From contig JAAYHA010000090.1 of assembly GCA_012727545.1 (NCBI GenBank), positions 1-32,282 of the forward strand: DNA of 32,282 bases, given 5' to 3'. The translations under genes were made by a program, and so were the position numbers. Positions 9,229-18,935 of this stretch are shown here, in pieces (within the stretch, counting starts at the first letter, position 1; every line of letters begins with the position of its first letter). Source of the DNA: Synergistaceae bacterium. GTDB taxonomy: Bacteria; Synergistota; Synergistia; Synergistales; Synergistaceae. Below the pieces are notes generated by a model, which saw nothing but the letters and a program-made list of their open reading frames with translations, did not search any database and was not told the DNA's origin.

Positions 9229-10017
9229 ATGCGCAGAAGATTTATTGCAGGAAACTGGAAGATGTTCAATGGACCGTCAGCTACCTCTGAGTTCATGTCA
9301 GCCTTTGTGCCTAAGCTGGCCTCGTCTGAAGATATCGCCTCAAACATAAATAAGGGAATGATGGAGGTAGCTGTCTTTGCTCCCTTTGTATCCCTTGATG
9401 CAGCAACGAAGGGAAAAGAAGGTTCGCCGCTGATCGTTGGTGCACAGAATATGCATTGGGAAAAAAGCGGGGCCTTTACCGGTGAAGTTTCAGCCCCGAT
9501 GCTAAAGGAACTTGGCTGTACCCACGTGATCATAGGACACAGTGAAAGACGCCATATCTTTCGGGAAACAAGTGAAGACCTTCACAAGAAGCTGTTGGCG
9601 GCCCTGGAAGAGAATCTTACCCCCGTTTTCTGTGTGGGAGAACTGTTGGAGGAACGTGAATCCGGCAGTACTTTTGATGTAATCAGAAAGCAGCTCATGG
9701 CAGGCCTTAAGGTAATGGATGGCAGCGATGTTGCCGACAAGATCATTGTTGCTTATGAGCCGGTATGGGCAATTGGGACAGGCAAGACAGCAAGCAGCGA
9801 AGATGCGCAGGAAGTATGCGCTTTCATCAGAAAATTGCTTGCCGATACATTCGGCGAGGGTGTCGCAGAAAAAACTATAATATTATACGGCGGAAGCGTA
9901 AAACCGGAAAACACAGCATCAATACTTTCAATGAAAGATATTGACGGCGTGCTTGTCGGCGGAGCTTCGTTGAAACCCGACAGCTTTTTGGGGATAGCAA
10001 AAGCGGCTGTCCAATAA
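9229..10017 (+). CDS. tpiA: triose-phosphate isomerase
   Basis: RRFIAGNWKMFNG, IIGHSERRHIF, AYEPVWAIGTGKTAS, LYGGSVKPEN. Confidence 0.98.
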   Translation: MRRRFIAGNWKMFNGPSATSEFMSAFVPKLASSEDIASNINKGMMEVAVFAPFVSLDAATKGKEGSPLIVGAQNMHWEKSGAFTGEVSAPMLKELGCTHVIIGHSERRHIFRETSEDLHKKLLAALEENLTPVFCVGELLEERESGSTFDVIRKQLMAGLKVMDGSDVADKIIVAYEPVWAIGTGKTASSEDAQEVCAFIRKLLADTFGEGVAEKTIILYGGSVKPENTASILSMKDIDGVLVGGASLKPDSFLGIAKAAVQ

Positions 10018-10126
10018 ATAATTGACGGATCAAAATTACTTCTGCATATAATAGGCAAATAAAGACCAATTAATTTATAGTTCATCTATTAGTTGCAATA
10101 TGCTAAAAATATAAGGATAAAAATTG

Positions 10127-10170
10127 GGCGGAGACATGAATCGAGCTTTTTTCAGTCTCCGGCCTTTTTA
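10127..10170 (+). terminator. probable rho-independent terminator after tpiA
   Basis: GGAGAC (10130-10135)/GTCTCC (10155-10160) with GC extension, then TTTTTATTT. Confidence 0.6.
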
Positions 10171-10182
10171 TTTAAAGAAAGC

Positions 10183-10221
10183 AAAAAAAGAAGCCCCTCC
10201 AGGATCGACGGAGAGGGGGCT
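10183..10221 (-). terminator. rho-independent terminator for the minus-strand (hinT) transcript
   Basis: On minus strand: AGCCCCCTCTCC...GGAGGGGCT then CTTTTTTT (plus strand poly-A at 10183-10189). Confidence 0.7.
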
Positions 10222-10456
10222 GACTTATCTAAACAGGTATATTTATACCTCCGAAAAAAACTTAAAAAAGAAGTGAAGCTGAAAATACGCCGATAAAAAT
10301 ATTTAAGGATGATTATCGGACTATCGTTCATTGTAAAAATTACAACAAAAGAAAGAGAGAGAGAATTCAATGTTATAAATTTATAAGACAATAACCAGAA
10401 ATATAAATTATTTTAAAGTAACATAAGATATATTATAGGACATTATAAAATTTAAA

Positions 10457-10822
10457 TTATATATACTTCATTTTTTCGGGAATGACTCCGCGCACACCAC
10501 CGTTTGGAGATTCGGTGTCTCCTGAATATCTCGGGATAAGATGAACGTGCACATGCATAACAGACTGTCCTGAAATTTTTCCGCAGTTGACCCCTATATT
10601 GTAGCCTTCCGGCGAGTAAATCTGATCAAGCATGGGCTTAGCCTCGTCAATAAGATCAAAGATAGCTTCACGTTCTTCCTTCGTAATATCAAAGAAGCTT
10701 TCAACGTGTCTTTTGGTCACGAACAACATATGACCTTTATTGACGGGCGTTTTGTCAAAGATGGCATAGACCAGTTCGTTATCCAGTATATAGTCGTTGA
10801 TCTCGCAGAATATACATTTCAT
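10457..10822 (-). CDS. HIT family protein (HinT-like)
   Basis: CIFCEIN start and HVHVHLIPRYSGD histidine triad. ORF track start 10885 trimmed to ATG at 10822. Confidence 0.93.
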   Translation of the reverse strand: MKCIFCEINDYILDNELVYAIFDKTPVNKGHMLFVTKRHVESFFDITKEEREAIFDLIDEAKPMLDQIYSPEGYNIGVNCGKISGQSVMHVHVHLIPRYSGDTESPNGGVRGVIPEKMKYI

Positions 10823-10839
10823 CTTCTTTGTTTCCTTTG

Positions 10840-11226
10840 TTATTCGTCCTGATCCTGGAATTTCAGTGCGGGAGCGTCTCCCCATAGAGAATCAAGTCTG
10901 TAGTAGTCACGGCCTTCCCTGCTGAGTATGTTCACCACTAAGTGACCTGCGTCCATGAGGCACCAGCGGCTGCTTCCTTCCCCCTCAACTTTGTGCGGAA
11001 GCTTCATTTCATCCAGCATCTCGCTTGCTGTATCAAGCAGCGTCTTTGCGTGGAGGTCAGAACGTGCTATTGCGACTATGAATGCCTCAGTGAAGCCGGA
11101 AACTTCGCTCAGATTGTGTACTGTGACTTCCAGTGCGTGTTTTTCTATCAGGGCATCTACAATAGGCTTGTAAGGTTCGTAGAACTCTTCGATCGTCTTT
11201 GATGATGTCATCATATAAATATCCAC
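10840..11226 (-). CDS. rsfS: ribosomal silencing factor RsfS
   Basis: VHNLSEVSGFTEAFIVAIARSDLHAKTLLD, SRWCLMDAGHLVVNILSREGRDYYRLDSLWGDA. Confidence 0.94.
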   Translation of the reverse strand: MDIYMMTSSKTIEEFYEPYKPIVDALIEKHALEVTVHNLSEVSGFTEAFIVAIARSDLHAKTLLDTASEMLDEMKLPHKVEGEGSSRWCLMDAGHLVVNILSREGRDYYRLDSLWGDAPALKFQDQDE

Positions 11227-11278
11227 CTCGCCTTCTTTGAATTATTATCTTTTTAAAGTAACTTAGATTTTGTAAAGA

Positions 11279-12694
11279 CTATTGTGAGCTTATCTCTATC
11301 AGTTTGTCAATGCGACTGATCAGTTGCTTACTATCATGTCCAATAATAATTGATGGATAAAATGCCTGATTGTTTGCCCTCACCAGGTTGTTAGGTATGC
11401 CAAGTATCTTGCCAAGCGTTTGGGCAGTTTTTTTAACTCCTGATTTGGCATTTATCGGGTATACAACGTTGCTGCTTCTATAGTCGAAATGCTTTGCATT
11501 TGCCGACATGATTACATCTATACCTATCTTTTGAAGTTTTGATGATACTTCCGCACTCAAACCGGACTTCCCTGTCCCATTCAGTACAGCAATTGATTCG
11601 GGCATAGACCGGATAAGGCCCAGCAGCTCTTCGTTGGATATACCAGGTTCACTTTTTTTATCCTGGGCTTTTTCGGTACCCATTACTTCTCCGTTTACTT
11701 TTGTCTCTTCGGCTGCCGAGGAATATGACAGAGAAAGTCCTGCAAAATTACTGGTGTTTTTGTTCTCTGTGATATCTCCTGAGATGAGCATTTCGATCGG
11801 TGTGTTCAAAAATTCATTGGCTGCCTTAGTGTCACCCACCCAATAACTCAGGTTATTGACAATGGCAGCCTGTCCATGAAGGGTGGAAAAGAATATTCGT
11901 TCCCTTCCAAGCTCGTTCTGAGCGAACCCGGCAAGCTGGATCGAGAGAGCGGGAGACATATCAGTCTTAAAAAGTTTCATCATCTGTGCTGTAAGTTCAG
12001 GTATCTTGACCAGGATCCTTGGGTCATAGACTTTCTTCAGGAGAGCTTTGATAAATTGCTGCTGCCTGTGTACCCTTCCGATGTCTCCAAGTGCATCCAT
12101 TCTGAAACGGACATAGTGCAGAGCGGTCTTGCCATCCATTACCTGGAGTCCGGGCTGTATGTTGATGTCAAGTTTTCCTGCCCTGTCAACATACCGCATC
12201 CTTTTCTGGACGTCTATCTCTACCCCGCCCAGTATATCTACTACCGCAGGAAAACTTACATAGTCGATTATTACATAATATAGTATCGGCTGTCCGAGAT
12301 ATTTTTCAACAGTGGCCTTAAGCAGATCAGGGCCTCCGTAAGCGAACGCGTGGTTAAGCTTCTGTACACCGTGTCCGGGTATCTGTACACGTGTATCTCT
12401 TGGGAGGGACAGTATTCTCATGTTTTTATCGTCTATGTCTATAGTTGCGAATAATATAGTGTCAGACCTTCTGGAGCCCTCCACATCATCCTCACCCATT
12501 ATTAGTATGTTGAACCTCCCCTGCTCTTTCAGGGCCGCATACTGCGCACTGCCGCTGTCGATCGAGCTCTCAATGGTACCAAGGATGTCCTCTGATTTTG
12601 TGTGAAGTATCGTATAGACTTTCAGACCGGCACCTGCAGCAATTCCCAATATTGCCAGAAGCACGATCATGATTATAGATTTAGAAAGTTTCAA
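11279..12694 (-). CDS. LytR-CpsA-Psr (LCP) family protein with C-terminal LytR-type domain
   Basis: NILIMGEDDVEGSRRSDTILFATIDIDDKNMRILSLPRDTRVQIPGHGVQKLNHAFAYGG, IDYVSFPAVVDILGGVEIDV; C-terminal IAVLNGTGKSGLSAEVSSKLQKIG. Confidence 0.93.
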   Translation of the reverse strand: MKLSKSIIMIVLLAILGIAAGAGLKVYTILHTKSEDILGTIESSIDSGSAQYAALKEQGRFNILIMGEDDVEGSRRSDTILFATIDIDDKNMRILSLPRDTRVQIPGHGVQKLNHAFAYGGPDLLKATVEKYLGQPILYYVIIDYVSFPAVVDILGGVEIDVQKRMRYVDRAGKLDINIQPGLQVMDGKTALHYVRFRMDALGDIGRVHRQQQFIKALLKKVYDPRILVKIPELTAQMMKLFKTDMSPALSIQLAGFAQNELGRERIFFSTLHGQAAIVNNLSYWVGDTKAANEFLNTPIEMLISGDITENKNTSNFAGLSLSYSSAAEETKVNGEVMGTEKAQDKKSEPGISNEELLGLIRSMPESIAVLNGTGKSGLSAEVSSKLQKIGIDVIMSANAKHFDYRSSNVVYPINAKSGVKKTAQTLGKILGIPNNLVRANNQAFYPSIIIGHDSKQLISRIDKLIEISSQ

Positions 12695-12717
12695 AGGCCC
12701 TTACCTCCATGCGAGTA

Positions 12718-13335
12718 TCAAATATCTTTGTAAAGAGAATACTTCCTGATAAAATGTTCAACTGAGGGAGGAACAAGAAATCTGATGCTTCTCTCTTTTC
12801 TTACCCTTTCCCTGAGTCCTGTACTTGATATTGCCAGTAGCGGTATTTCAAGTGGAATTATTGCAGACCTCAACTCTTCGGGCAATTCTTCCATTTTAGT
12901 ATGAGTGTATCCGTGCCTGCTAACTGCAACAAATTTACAGAGACTCATTATCTCTTCCGGGTTTTTCCAGGAAACTATATCCAATACGGCATCGAGTCCT
13001 GTTATAAAATAAAATTCTGTGTCAAAGTATTCAGGCATTGACTTGAGCTGCCTAAGAGTGTCGATAGTATAGCTTTTGTCAGCCTTGTCTATTTCTATTC
13101 TTGAAACAGAAAAGTATGGACAGTCAACTGTAGCTAAAACAGTCATCATGAATCTTTTGTATGCCGAAGATACCCTCTCCCCTGCCTTATGGGGTGGGTG
13201 GCCTGTCGGCACAAAAATAACTTCGGAAAGACCGAATGCTGCGTGAGCTTCGTCTGCAGCTCTGAGATGTCCGTAATGTATCGGGTCGAAGGTGCCGCCC
13301 ATTATACCTATTCTTCTCTGACAGCTGTTTGTCAT
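12718..13335 (-). CDS. nadD: nicotinate-nucleotide adenylyltransferase
   Basis: RIGIMGGTFDPIHYGHLRAADEA, FVPTGHPPHK, ISSTGLRERVRKERSIRFLVPPSVEHFI. Confidence 0.95.
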   Translation of the reverse strand: MTNSCQRRIGIMGGTFDPIHYGHLRAADEAHAAFGLSEVIFVPTGHPPHKAGERVSSAYKRFMMTVLATVDCPYFSVSRIEIDKADKSYTIDTLRQLKSMPEYFDTEFYFITGLDAVLDIVSWKNPEEIMSLCKFVAVSRHGYTHTKMEELPEELRSAIIPLEIPLLAISSTGLRERVRKERSIRFLVPPSVEHFIRKYSLYKDI

Positions 13336-13354
13336 TTTTTATGCCTCTTTTTTC

Positions 13355-14734
13355 TTATTGGTTTAGGTCCGGATCTGTTTTTGTGGAAGCATCATCTTCA
13401 TCAGGTCCTTCGGTTCCCTCGAAATCAGAAGGATAATAATCAGGATAGAAAATGAAATCCTTGGGTCCTATAGTTATCTGATCTCCCTCTTTTGCTCCTG
13501 CGGCTTCAAGAAGATCCTCAACTTTATACTTTCTCATAAGCATTGTAAATCTTGCAGCGTTTTCATCCTGGCTCAGGTCGTAACGTTCGACAGCTTTCTC
13601 AAGACGATGGTGAAGTACCCGGTATCCTCCTCCGTGGAGTGAGACGATCTGGATCTTGTTTCTTGACCTGACAGGTGTCTGAATATCTTCTGCATTGTCA
13701 AGAGCATAGAGCCTTACCTCGCTCCTGGGTCTAGGATTCTTTTCAGTAAAGTCTATTATATGTTTTACCAGTTCAGGTATACCTTCTTCAGTCAGAGCGC
13801 TCACAGCACAAAAACTGACCCCGATCGAAGCAAAATGTTCGGACAGCCTCACAAGAAGATCTTCATTCTTTTCCAGTTCATCAAGCTTGTTTGCAACTAC
13901 AAAATATGGACGTGTATCAAGGTCCGGATCATAAGATCTCATCTCATTGCGTACAGTGTCAAGCTCTTCTGTCAGTTTATCAAATTCCTGGCACTCAAGG
14001 CTCAAAACGTGGATAAGCAGCCTGCTGCGAGCTATGTGCCTGAGAAACTGTATTCCGAGTCCTTTATTCATGTGCGCTCCCTCGATAAGTCCTGGGATGT
14101 CTGCTATTACGATCCTTTCGTACCCTGTTGTAAGAACCCCCAGGTTCGGGGAAAGGGTGGTAAATGGATAATTTGCGATCTTGGGCTGAGCGTTCGAAAT
14201 AGCGGCCAGGATGCTTGATTTGCCTACGTTGGGAAGCCCTACGAGCCCCACGTCTGCAATAAGCCTGAGTTCAAGCCTTATTTCAGCTTCTTCTCCGAGA
14301 TCACCGTTCTCACAAAACCTTGGGGCTTTTCTGGCGGAACTGGAAAAATAGCGGTTTCCTCTTCCCCCCCTGCCTCCCCTTGCTGCAAGAAAACGGTCTC
14401 CCGGTTCGACCAGGTCAGCAAGACCTTCGTTTGTCATGGCGTCGTATACGATAGTACCACAAGGTACTAAAACAACAGTGTCTTCACCTATTGCTCCGTT
14501 TCTTGCGCTTCCCTTGCCATGTGTTCCGTTGTTTCCTTTTATATTTCTCTGATATTCCAGATCAGCAAGCGTCTGAAGGTTGGTGGTGGCTTCGAAAATA
14601 ATGCTTCCGCCTCTGCCTCCGTTGCCGCCGTCCGGTCCTCCGTTAGGTCTGCACCTTTCACGGAGGAAACTCATACAGCCGTTTCCTCCTCTGCCTGCCT
14701 TAACGGAAAGACGCATTGAATCAATAAATTTCAT
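13355..14734 (-). CDS. obgE: GTPase Obg/CgtA with C-terminal OCT domain
   Basis: KFIDSMRLSVKAGRGGNGCMSFLRERCRPNGGPDGGNGGRGG, GLPNVGKSSIL, ADIPGLIEGAHMNKGLGIQFLRHI. Confidence 0.97.
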   Translation of the reverse strand: MKFIDSMRLSVKAGRGGNGCMSFLRERCRPNGGPDGGNGGRGGSIIFEATTNLQTLADLEYQRNIKGNNGTHGKGSARNGAIGEDTVVLVPCGTIVYDAMTNEGLADLVEPGDRFLAARGGRGGRGNRYFSSSARKAPRFCENGDLGEEAEIRLELRLIADVGLVGLPNVGKSSILAAISNAQPKIANYPFTTLSPNLGVLTTGYERIVIADIPGLIEGAHMNKGLGIQFLRHIARSRLLIHVLSLECQEFDKLTEELDTVRNEMRSYDPDLDTRPYFVVANKLDELEKNEDLLVRLSEHFASIGVSFCAVSALTEEGIPELVKHIIDFTEKNPRPRSEVRLYALDNAEDIQTPVRSRNKIQIVSLHGGGYRVLHHRLEKAVERYDLSQDENAARFTMLMRKYKVEDLLEAAGAKEGDQITIGPKDFIFYPDYYPSDFEGTEGPDEDDASTKTDPDLNQ

Positions 14735-14764
14735 AATGTTACCCCGTCCCTAAAATACTATAAA

Positions 14765-14789
14765 CGGGGGCCTTATATATAGGCCCCCG
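14765..14789 (-). terminator. strong hairpin between rpmA and obg; possible attenuating terminator
   Basis: CGGGGGCCT/AGGCCCCCG 9-bp perfect stem, 7-nt loop; only a weak U-tract (GTTTATAGTATTTT) downstream on minus strand. Confidence 0.5.
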
Positions 14790-14814
14790 GAATCAAACTC
14801 AGACTTATTGTTGT

Positions 14815-15072
14815 TTAGAGCGTTTCAGGCTCAACAGTTACAAATTTGCGATCTGCTCTGGTCAGGAAACGAACCTTACCTGTCGCAAGAGCGAAAAGTG
14901 TATAGTCGCGTCCAATTCCTACGTTCTGCCCGGGGTGGAATTTGGTGCCGCGCTGACGCACTATTATCGTTCCTGCGTTAACGAATTGACCGTCACTGCG
15001 TTTTACGCCGAGATATTTGGGCTGACTGTCCCGGCCGTTAGTGCTGCTTCCTTGACCTTTTTTATGTGCCAT
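14815..15072 (-). CDS. rpmA: 50S ribosomal protein L27
   Basis: [52 protein letters not shown]. Confidence 0.98.
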   Translation of the reverse strand: MAHKKGQGSSTNGRDSQPKYLGVKRSDGQFVNAGTIIVRQRGTKFHPGQNVGIGRDYTLFALATGKVRFLTRADRKFVTVEPETL

Positions 15073-15106
15073 GACTTATAGAATACCTCCTCTTTAGGGT
15101 GTTGCT

Positions 15107-15418
15107 CTAGCCTTTGATACCGTCGAACTCGACAAGAGTATACTGCTGACGGTGTCCGCGGAATTTGCGGTAGTTTTTCTTTCTGCGGTACTTGAAGACG
15201 ATGACCTTGTCATCTTTGCCGTGCTCAAGGATCTTAGCTGTTACGACCGCTCCGTCAATATAAGGAGTGCCGATCACGGGTCCGTCATCCTTACCGAGAA
15301 GGATCACCTTGTCAAAAGATACCTGCTCGCCTTCTTCTGCGTGGATCTTTTCAAGGCGCAGTTTGTCTCCTGCTGATACTCTGTACTGCTTACCACCTGT
15401 TTCGATAACTGCATACAT
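15107..15418 (-). CDS. rplU: 50S ribosomal protein L21
   Basis: MYAVIETGGKQYRVSAGDKLRLEKI...VIVFKYRRKKNYRKFRGHRQQYTLVEF. Confidence 0.98.
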   Translation of the reverse strand: MYAVIETGGKQYRVSAGDKLRLEKIHAEEGEQVSFDKVILLGKDDGPVIGTPYIDGAVVTAKILEHGKDDKVIVFKYRRKKNYRKFRGHRQQYTLVEFDGIKG

Positions 15419-15500
15419 TCTAAATTTTCCTCCCTCCGCTGCGTGTCAGGCAGCCTTATGGCTTTTATGGCCTGCACCAAGCGCATTCTACAACCTGCGT

Positions 15501-15529
15501 ATTATAGTTAAAATTTTAGGTTTAGTCAA
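15501..15529 (-). promoter_or_regulatory. sigma70 promoter of rplU-rpmA: TTGACT-N17-TATAAT
   Basis: Minus strand -35 TTGACT (15529-15524), 17-nt spacer, -10 TATAAT (15506-15501), located just after the recN stop. Confidence 0.8.
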
Positions 15530-15548
15530 TAAGAGCTGTCCCATCCGG

Positions 15549-17219
15549 TCATTCCGATGCCGCACCGTTCTGGCTTGTATTCAGCAGGGACCTTGCATGC
15601 TCCAGCGCTTCATAGGAATTATCATCGCCTGCAAGCATCCTTGCAATTTCTTTTTCACGATCTTCATCCATTATCATGAGGATTGAGGTATCTTCTCCAT
15701 CTCTCTTTACAAGGAAATGCTGATCTGCCATGGAGGCTATTGCGGCCTCGTGTGTAATGAGGATGGTCCTGCATCGTTTGGAAAGCTCTCTCAGTTTGTG
15801 TCCTGCCAACAATGCTGTTCTGCCTCCAAGACCTGCTTCTACCTCGTCAAATACAAGCGTCCCGGGAAGCCGGTCATCTCCCAGTGAGAGCTGGAGTGCG
15901 ATAAGTATCCTGCTGAGTTCTCCCCCTGAAGCTGTTTTGCCCACCGGCAGCGGAGATTGGTCCGGCATGCTTAGTTTGAAAGAGACAGCTTCTGCGCCGT
16001 TTGAACGAAGTTTGACTTGTTCCTCTATATCTATGGAAAAGTGAGCCTGCTCCATGGCTAGGTCCCTGAGGTGGCTGTTCACTCTCAAAGCAAGCTCAGC
16101 AGCCGCGTTTTTTCTTAATTTGCGAAGCTCTATCGCGAGGTTTTTTGTCTTTTTTTTCTTTTCCGCTGCGGCATTTTCGAGTTCATCAAGTTCTACATGG
16201 CTTTCTTTCAGCCATGCCATCTCCTCTTTTGCTTTATTTGAGTATTCGATGAGCTGTCTGCAATTTACCAGATCAAGTGAACGCTTAAGTTTTCTGAGCA
16301 TGCCGATCTTTTTTTCAAGGCGTTCTTTTGCTTCTTCTATGCTTCCTTCAGCAGAAAGATCGTGCAGCTCTTTTTGAAGCATCCTGGCTACTGACTGGCA
16401 TGAAATGAGCATGTTTTCGATGCTCTCTTTCCAGATTTCTCTCTTTGAAGGAGATGATTCGTATATATCCCTGCATACTGATTCAAGTTCTTCTATTAGT
16501 CCACCGCAGGCGGTACCGCCAGATAATCTTTCGTTAATTTCAGCAAGGGCCGCTTTTTTTGTCTCCTTTGTATCCAGTTCTTTAAGTTCCGCTTCCCATT
16601 TTTTTTCGCTTTCTTCGTCTATTTCAAGCGCTTTTATCATTTGCAGAACGGTTTCCGCGCCTTGGTAAAGTTCTTCTGTCTCTTCCCGTCTTTTTTTCAG
16701 TCCGACGATTTTGCGCTCAGTGGCTATGGTTTCGCAGAATGTTTTCTCAAGCTCTTTTTTTACCTGGTCCAGAAGGTCTCCCCCGCAGGAATCTACAAGG
16801 TCCAGCTGTATTGCAGGATCAATAAGTCCAAGCTGAGCAAACTGGCTCTGGATGACAAGTTCCTTCTCCATTGCCGAAGAGAGCAGGTTAAGTGATACGG
16901 GGTTGTTTTGGATCATGCTTCTGCCCCTGCCGTTACGGCTGAACTGACGTCTGACGATAAGAGTGCCGTCCTGGGGCTGGTATTCCTGATCAAGACCGGG
17001 GATACGGTCGGCAGAGAGAGTCATCAGAACGTCAGCGGAGTCTTCAAGTGCATGTATGTAGTTTGTATGGGCACGTTTTCCGGAGATGAATTCCATTGCC
17101 CGAACGAGGCTGCTCTTGCCCGAGCCGCTTTCTCCTGTTATTACAATGAAGTCACCTTTTAGCGATAATTCGGCTTCTTTGATGCCGCCGACTCCACGGA
17201 CGCGGATCTCTTCTATCAA
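15549..17219 (-). CDS. recN: DNA repair protein RecN
   Basis: FIVITGESGSGKSSLVRAMEFISGKRA, ASGGELSRILIALQLSLGD, LVFDEVEAGLGGRTALLAGHKLRELS. Confidence 0.94.
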   Translation of the reverse strand: MIEEIRVRGVGGIKEAELSLKGDFIVITGESGSGKSSLVRAMEFISGKRAHTNYIHALEDSADVLMTLSADRIPGLDQEYQPQDGTLIVRRQFSRNGRGRSMIQNNPVSLNLLSSAMEKELVIQSQFAQLGLIDPAIQLDLVDSCGGDLLDQVKKELEKTFCETIATERKIVGLKKRREETEELYQGAETVLQMIKALEIDEESEKKWEAELKELDTKETKKAALAEINERLSGGTACGGLIEELESVCRDIYESSPSKREIWKESIENMLISCQSVARMLQKELHDLSAEGSIEEAKERLEKKIGMLRKLKRSLDLVNCRQLIEYSNKAKEEMAWLKESHVELDELENAAAEKKKKTKNLAIELRKLRKNAAAELALRVNSHLRDLAMEQAHFSIDIEEQVKLRSNGAEAVSFKLSMPDQSPLPVGKTASGGELSRILIALQLSLGDDRLPGTLVFDEVEAGLGGRTALLAGHKLRELSKRCRTILITHEAAIASMADQHFLVKRDGEDTSILMIMDEDREKEIARMLAGDDNSYEALEHARSLLNTSQNGAASE

Positions 17220-17221
17220 TA

Positions 17222-18103
17222 TCAGTCTCCCCCGTCAGTAATGCCGTTGAAGCCCCAGCGAAGTTTTTCCCTGAGAAGGTCGTAGTAGCTCCTGTCTTTG
17301 AGCTGAATGATGTTGATATGTATGTCAGGATCCAGCATTGCTTCAAGGTGATCATCCGGCAGCAGTTCGTAACAGAGCTGTCCGTCCTGGGTGAGGATGA
17401 GGTTCCTGTTGTCTCCCTTAGGTGTTACATAAGCCCTGTCAGTGCCGCTAAGGACTACGGGGCGCGCGTAAAGAGTATGCGCGCATATCGGTGCAAGAAG
17501 CATGCATGGAACATGAGGCGGAACTATGGGGCCGCCTGCCGAAAGGGCATATGCTGTAGACCCTGTAGGGGTAGATAGGATAAGTCCGTCAGCAAGGAAG
17601 AGAGAAAGTATCTCATCCCCTACTCTTACTTCAAGGTCGATGACCCTCGCAAGGTTTCCCTTTGAAATGACAAGGTCGTTGAGTGCGTGAAGTTCGTATA
17701 CGACACGTTCTCCCCTCCATACGAGACCCTTTATCAGATGTCTCTGCTGAAGCATGAAGTTGTTTTCCAGTATCGAGGTGATATCTTCCTTGGCACATTC
17801 CGGGTCTCCTGTAGCAAGGAAGCCCAGTCTTCCCAAATTTATTCCGTAAAGGGGGATAGGGTATCCGAAAGTATATCTGGCTGCTCGCAGAAAAGTGCCG
17901 TCTCCACCCAGTATTACAGCGAACTCAACATCTTCTCTCCAAACATTGTCGGGAGTTTCCGGTATGCTCAGTGCTGATGCTTCGTGCGGAGGAAGCATAA
18001 AATTGATCCCGCTCTCCCTGCCCCATGCATAGAGCTTAGCGGCAAGGTTGATCGCTTCAGGTTTTTGCGTGTTAAAAAGAAGCCCGATGTTGTTTGTCTT
18101 CAT
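17222..18103 (-). CDS. nadK: NAD(+) kinase
   Basis: [55 protein letters not shown]. Confidence 0.95.
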   Translation of the reverse strand: MKTNNIGLLFNTQKPEAINLAAKLYAWGRESGINFMLPPHEASALSIPETPDNVWREDVEFAVILGGDGTFLRAARYTFGYPIPLYGINLGRLGFLATGDPECAKEDITSILENNFMLQQRHLIKGLVWRGERVVYELHALNDLVISKGNLARVIDLEVRVGDEILSLFLADGLILSTPTGSTAYALSAGGPIVPPHVPCMLLAPICAHTLYARPVVLSGTDRAYVTPKGDNRNLILTQDGQLCYELLPDDHLEAMLDPDIHINIIQLKDRSYYDLLREKLRWGFNGITDGGD

Positions 18104-18119
18104 TTGATGTCGCCTGCCT

Positions 18120-18935
18120 TTACTGTGTAGCTTCGTGTGCTTCTTCGACCAGTTTCATAAAGTCTATATTAACATGTTTCAATATTGTATTGCTCTTTGT
18201 CCCTAAAAGAAAGAGAAATTCTATGTTGCCCTCAGGTCCTTTGATTGGGGAATAAGTGGCGTTAAAAAGGTCAAGGTCTGTCTCTGTATCAATGAATGAC
18301 GCAAGGTCCCTTAATGTTTCCTCATGCAGAAGCGGGTCATGGACTACTCCCCTTCCAACTTTATCTCTTCCGACCTCGAACTGTGGCTTTACCAGAACTA
18401 TCATCGTGCTCTCTTTGCCCAGCAGTGACTCCAGCGGCTTTAAAAGAAGCTTCAGCGATATGAAAGAGGCGTCAGATACTATCATTTCAACTTTTTCGCC
18501 TTCAAACATCTCCAAGGTAAGATGGCGGGCGTTAGTCCTTTCCATGACGACGACCCTTGGGTCGTTTCTCAGTTTCCAGGCAAGCTGTCCGTACCCCACG
18601 TCAACAGCGAAAACTTTTTTTGCCTCTCTGGAAAGCAGCACATCGGTAAATCCACCTGTTGAAGCTCCTACGTCGATGCAGGTCAGACCTGAAGGGTCGA
18701 TATCAAAGTGATCCAATGCTCTGATCAGTTTATGGGCTCCCCTGCTTACCCATTCCTTCTCAGGGGCATCCACGCTTATATTGGAATCAAAAGGTACCAT
18801 TGATGCAGTTTTCTTTATCGTTATCCCTTCAACTTGAACCCTTCCCTCTTCAATGTAGTTCTGGGCAAGAGTACGTGAAAGGAGCATCTGTCTGTCTACG
18901 ATCAGCTTATCAAGCCTCACAAGTTTTTTTTTCAT
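18120..18935 (-). CDS. tlyA: TlyA family rRNA (cytidine-2'-O)-methyltransferase / hemolysin A-like
   Basis: S4-like N-terminus [84 protein letters not shown]. Confidence 0.94.
   Translation of the reverse strand: MKKKLVRLDKLIVDRQMLLSRTLAQNYIEEGRVQVEGITIKKTASMVPFDSNISVDAPEKEWVSRGAHKLIRALDHFDIDPSGLTCIDVGASTGGFTDVLLSREAKKVFAVDVGYGQLAWKLRNDPRVVVMERTNARHLTLEMFEGEKVEMIVSDASFISLKLLLKPLESLLGKESTMIVLVKPQFEVGRDKVGRGVVHDPLLHEETLRDLASFIDTETDLDLFNATYSPIKGPEGNIEFLFLLGTKSNTILKHVNIDFMKLVEEAHEATQ

Noticed and set aside
10093-10391. Short ORFs (67 aa plus, 79 aa minus) in the tpiA-hinT gap
   Set aside because: Both run through terminator hairpins and have biased Lys/Ser-rich AT-driven composition; no RBS support.
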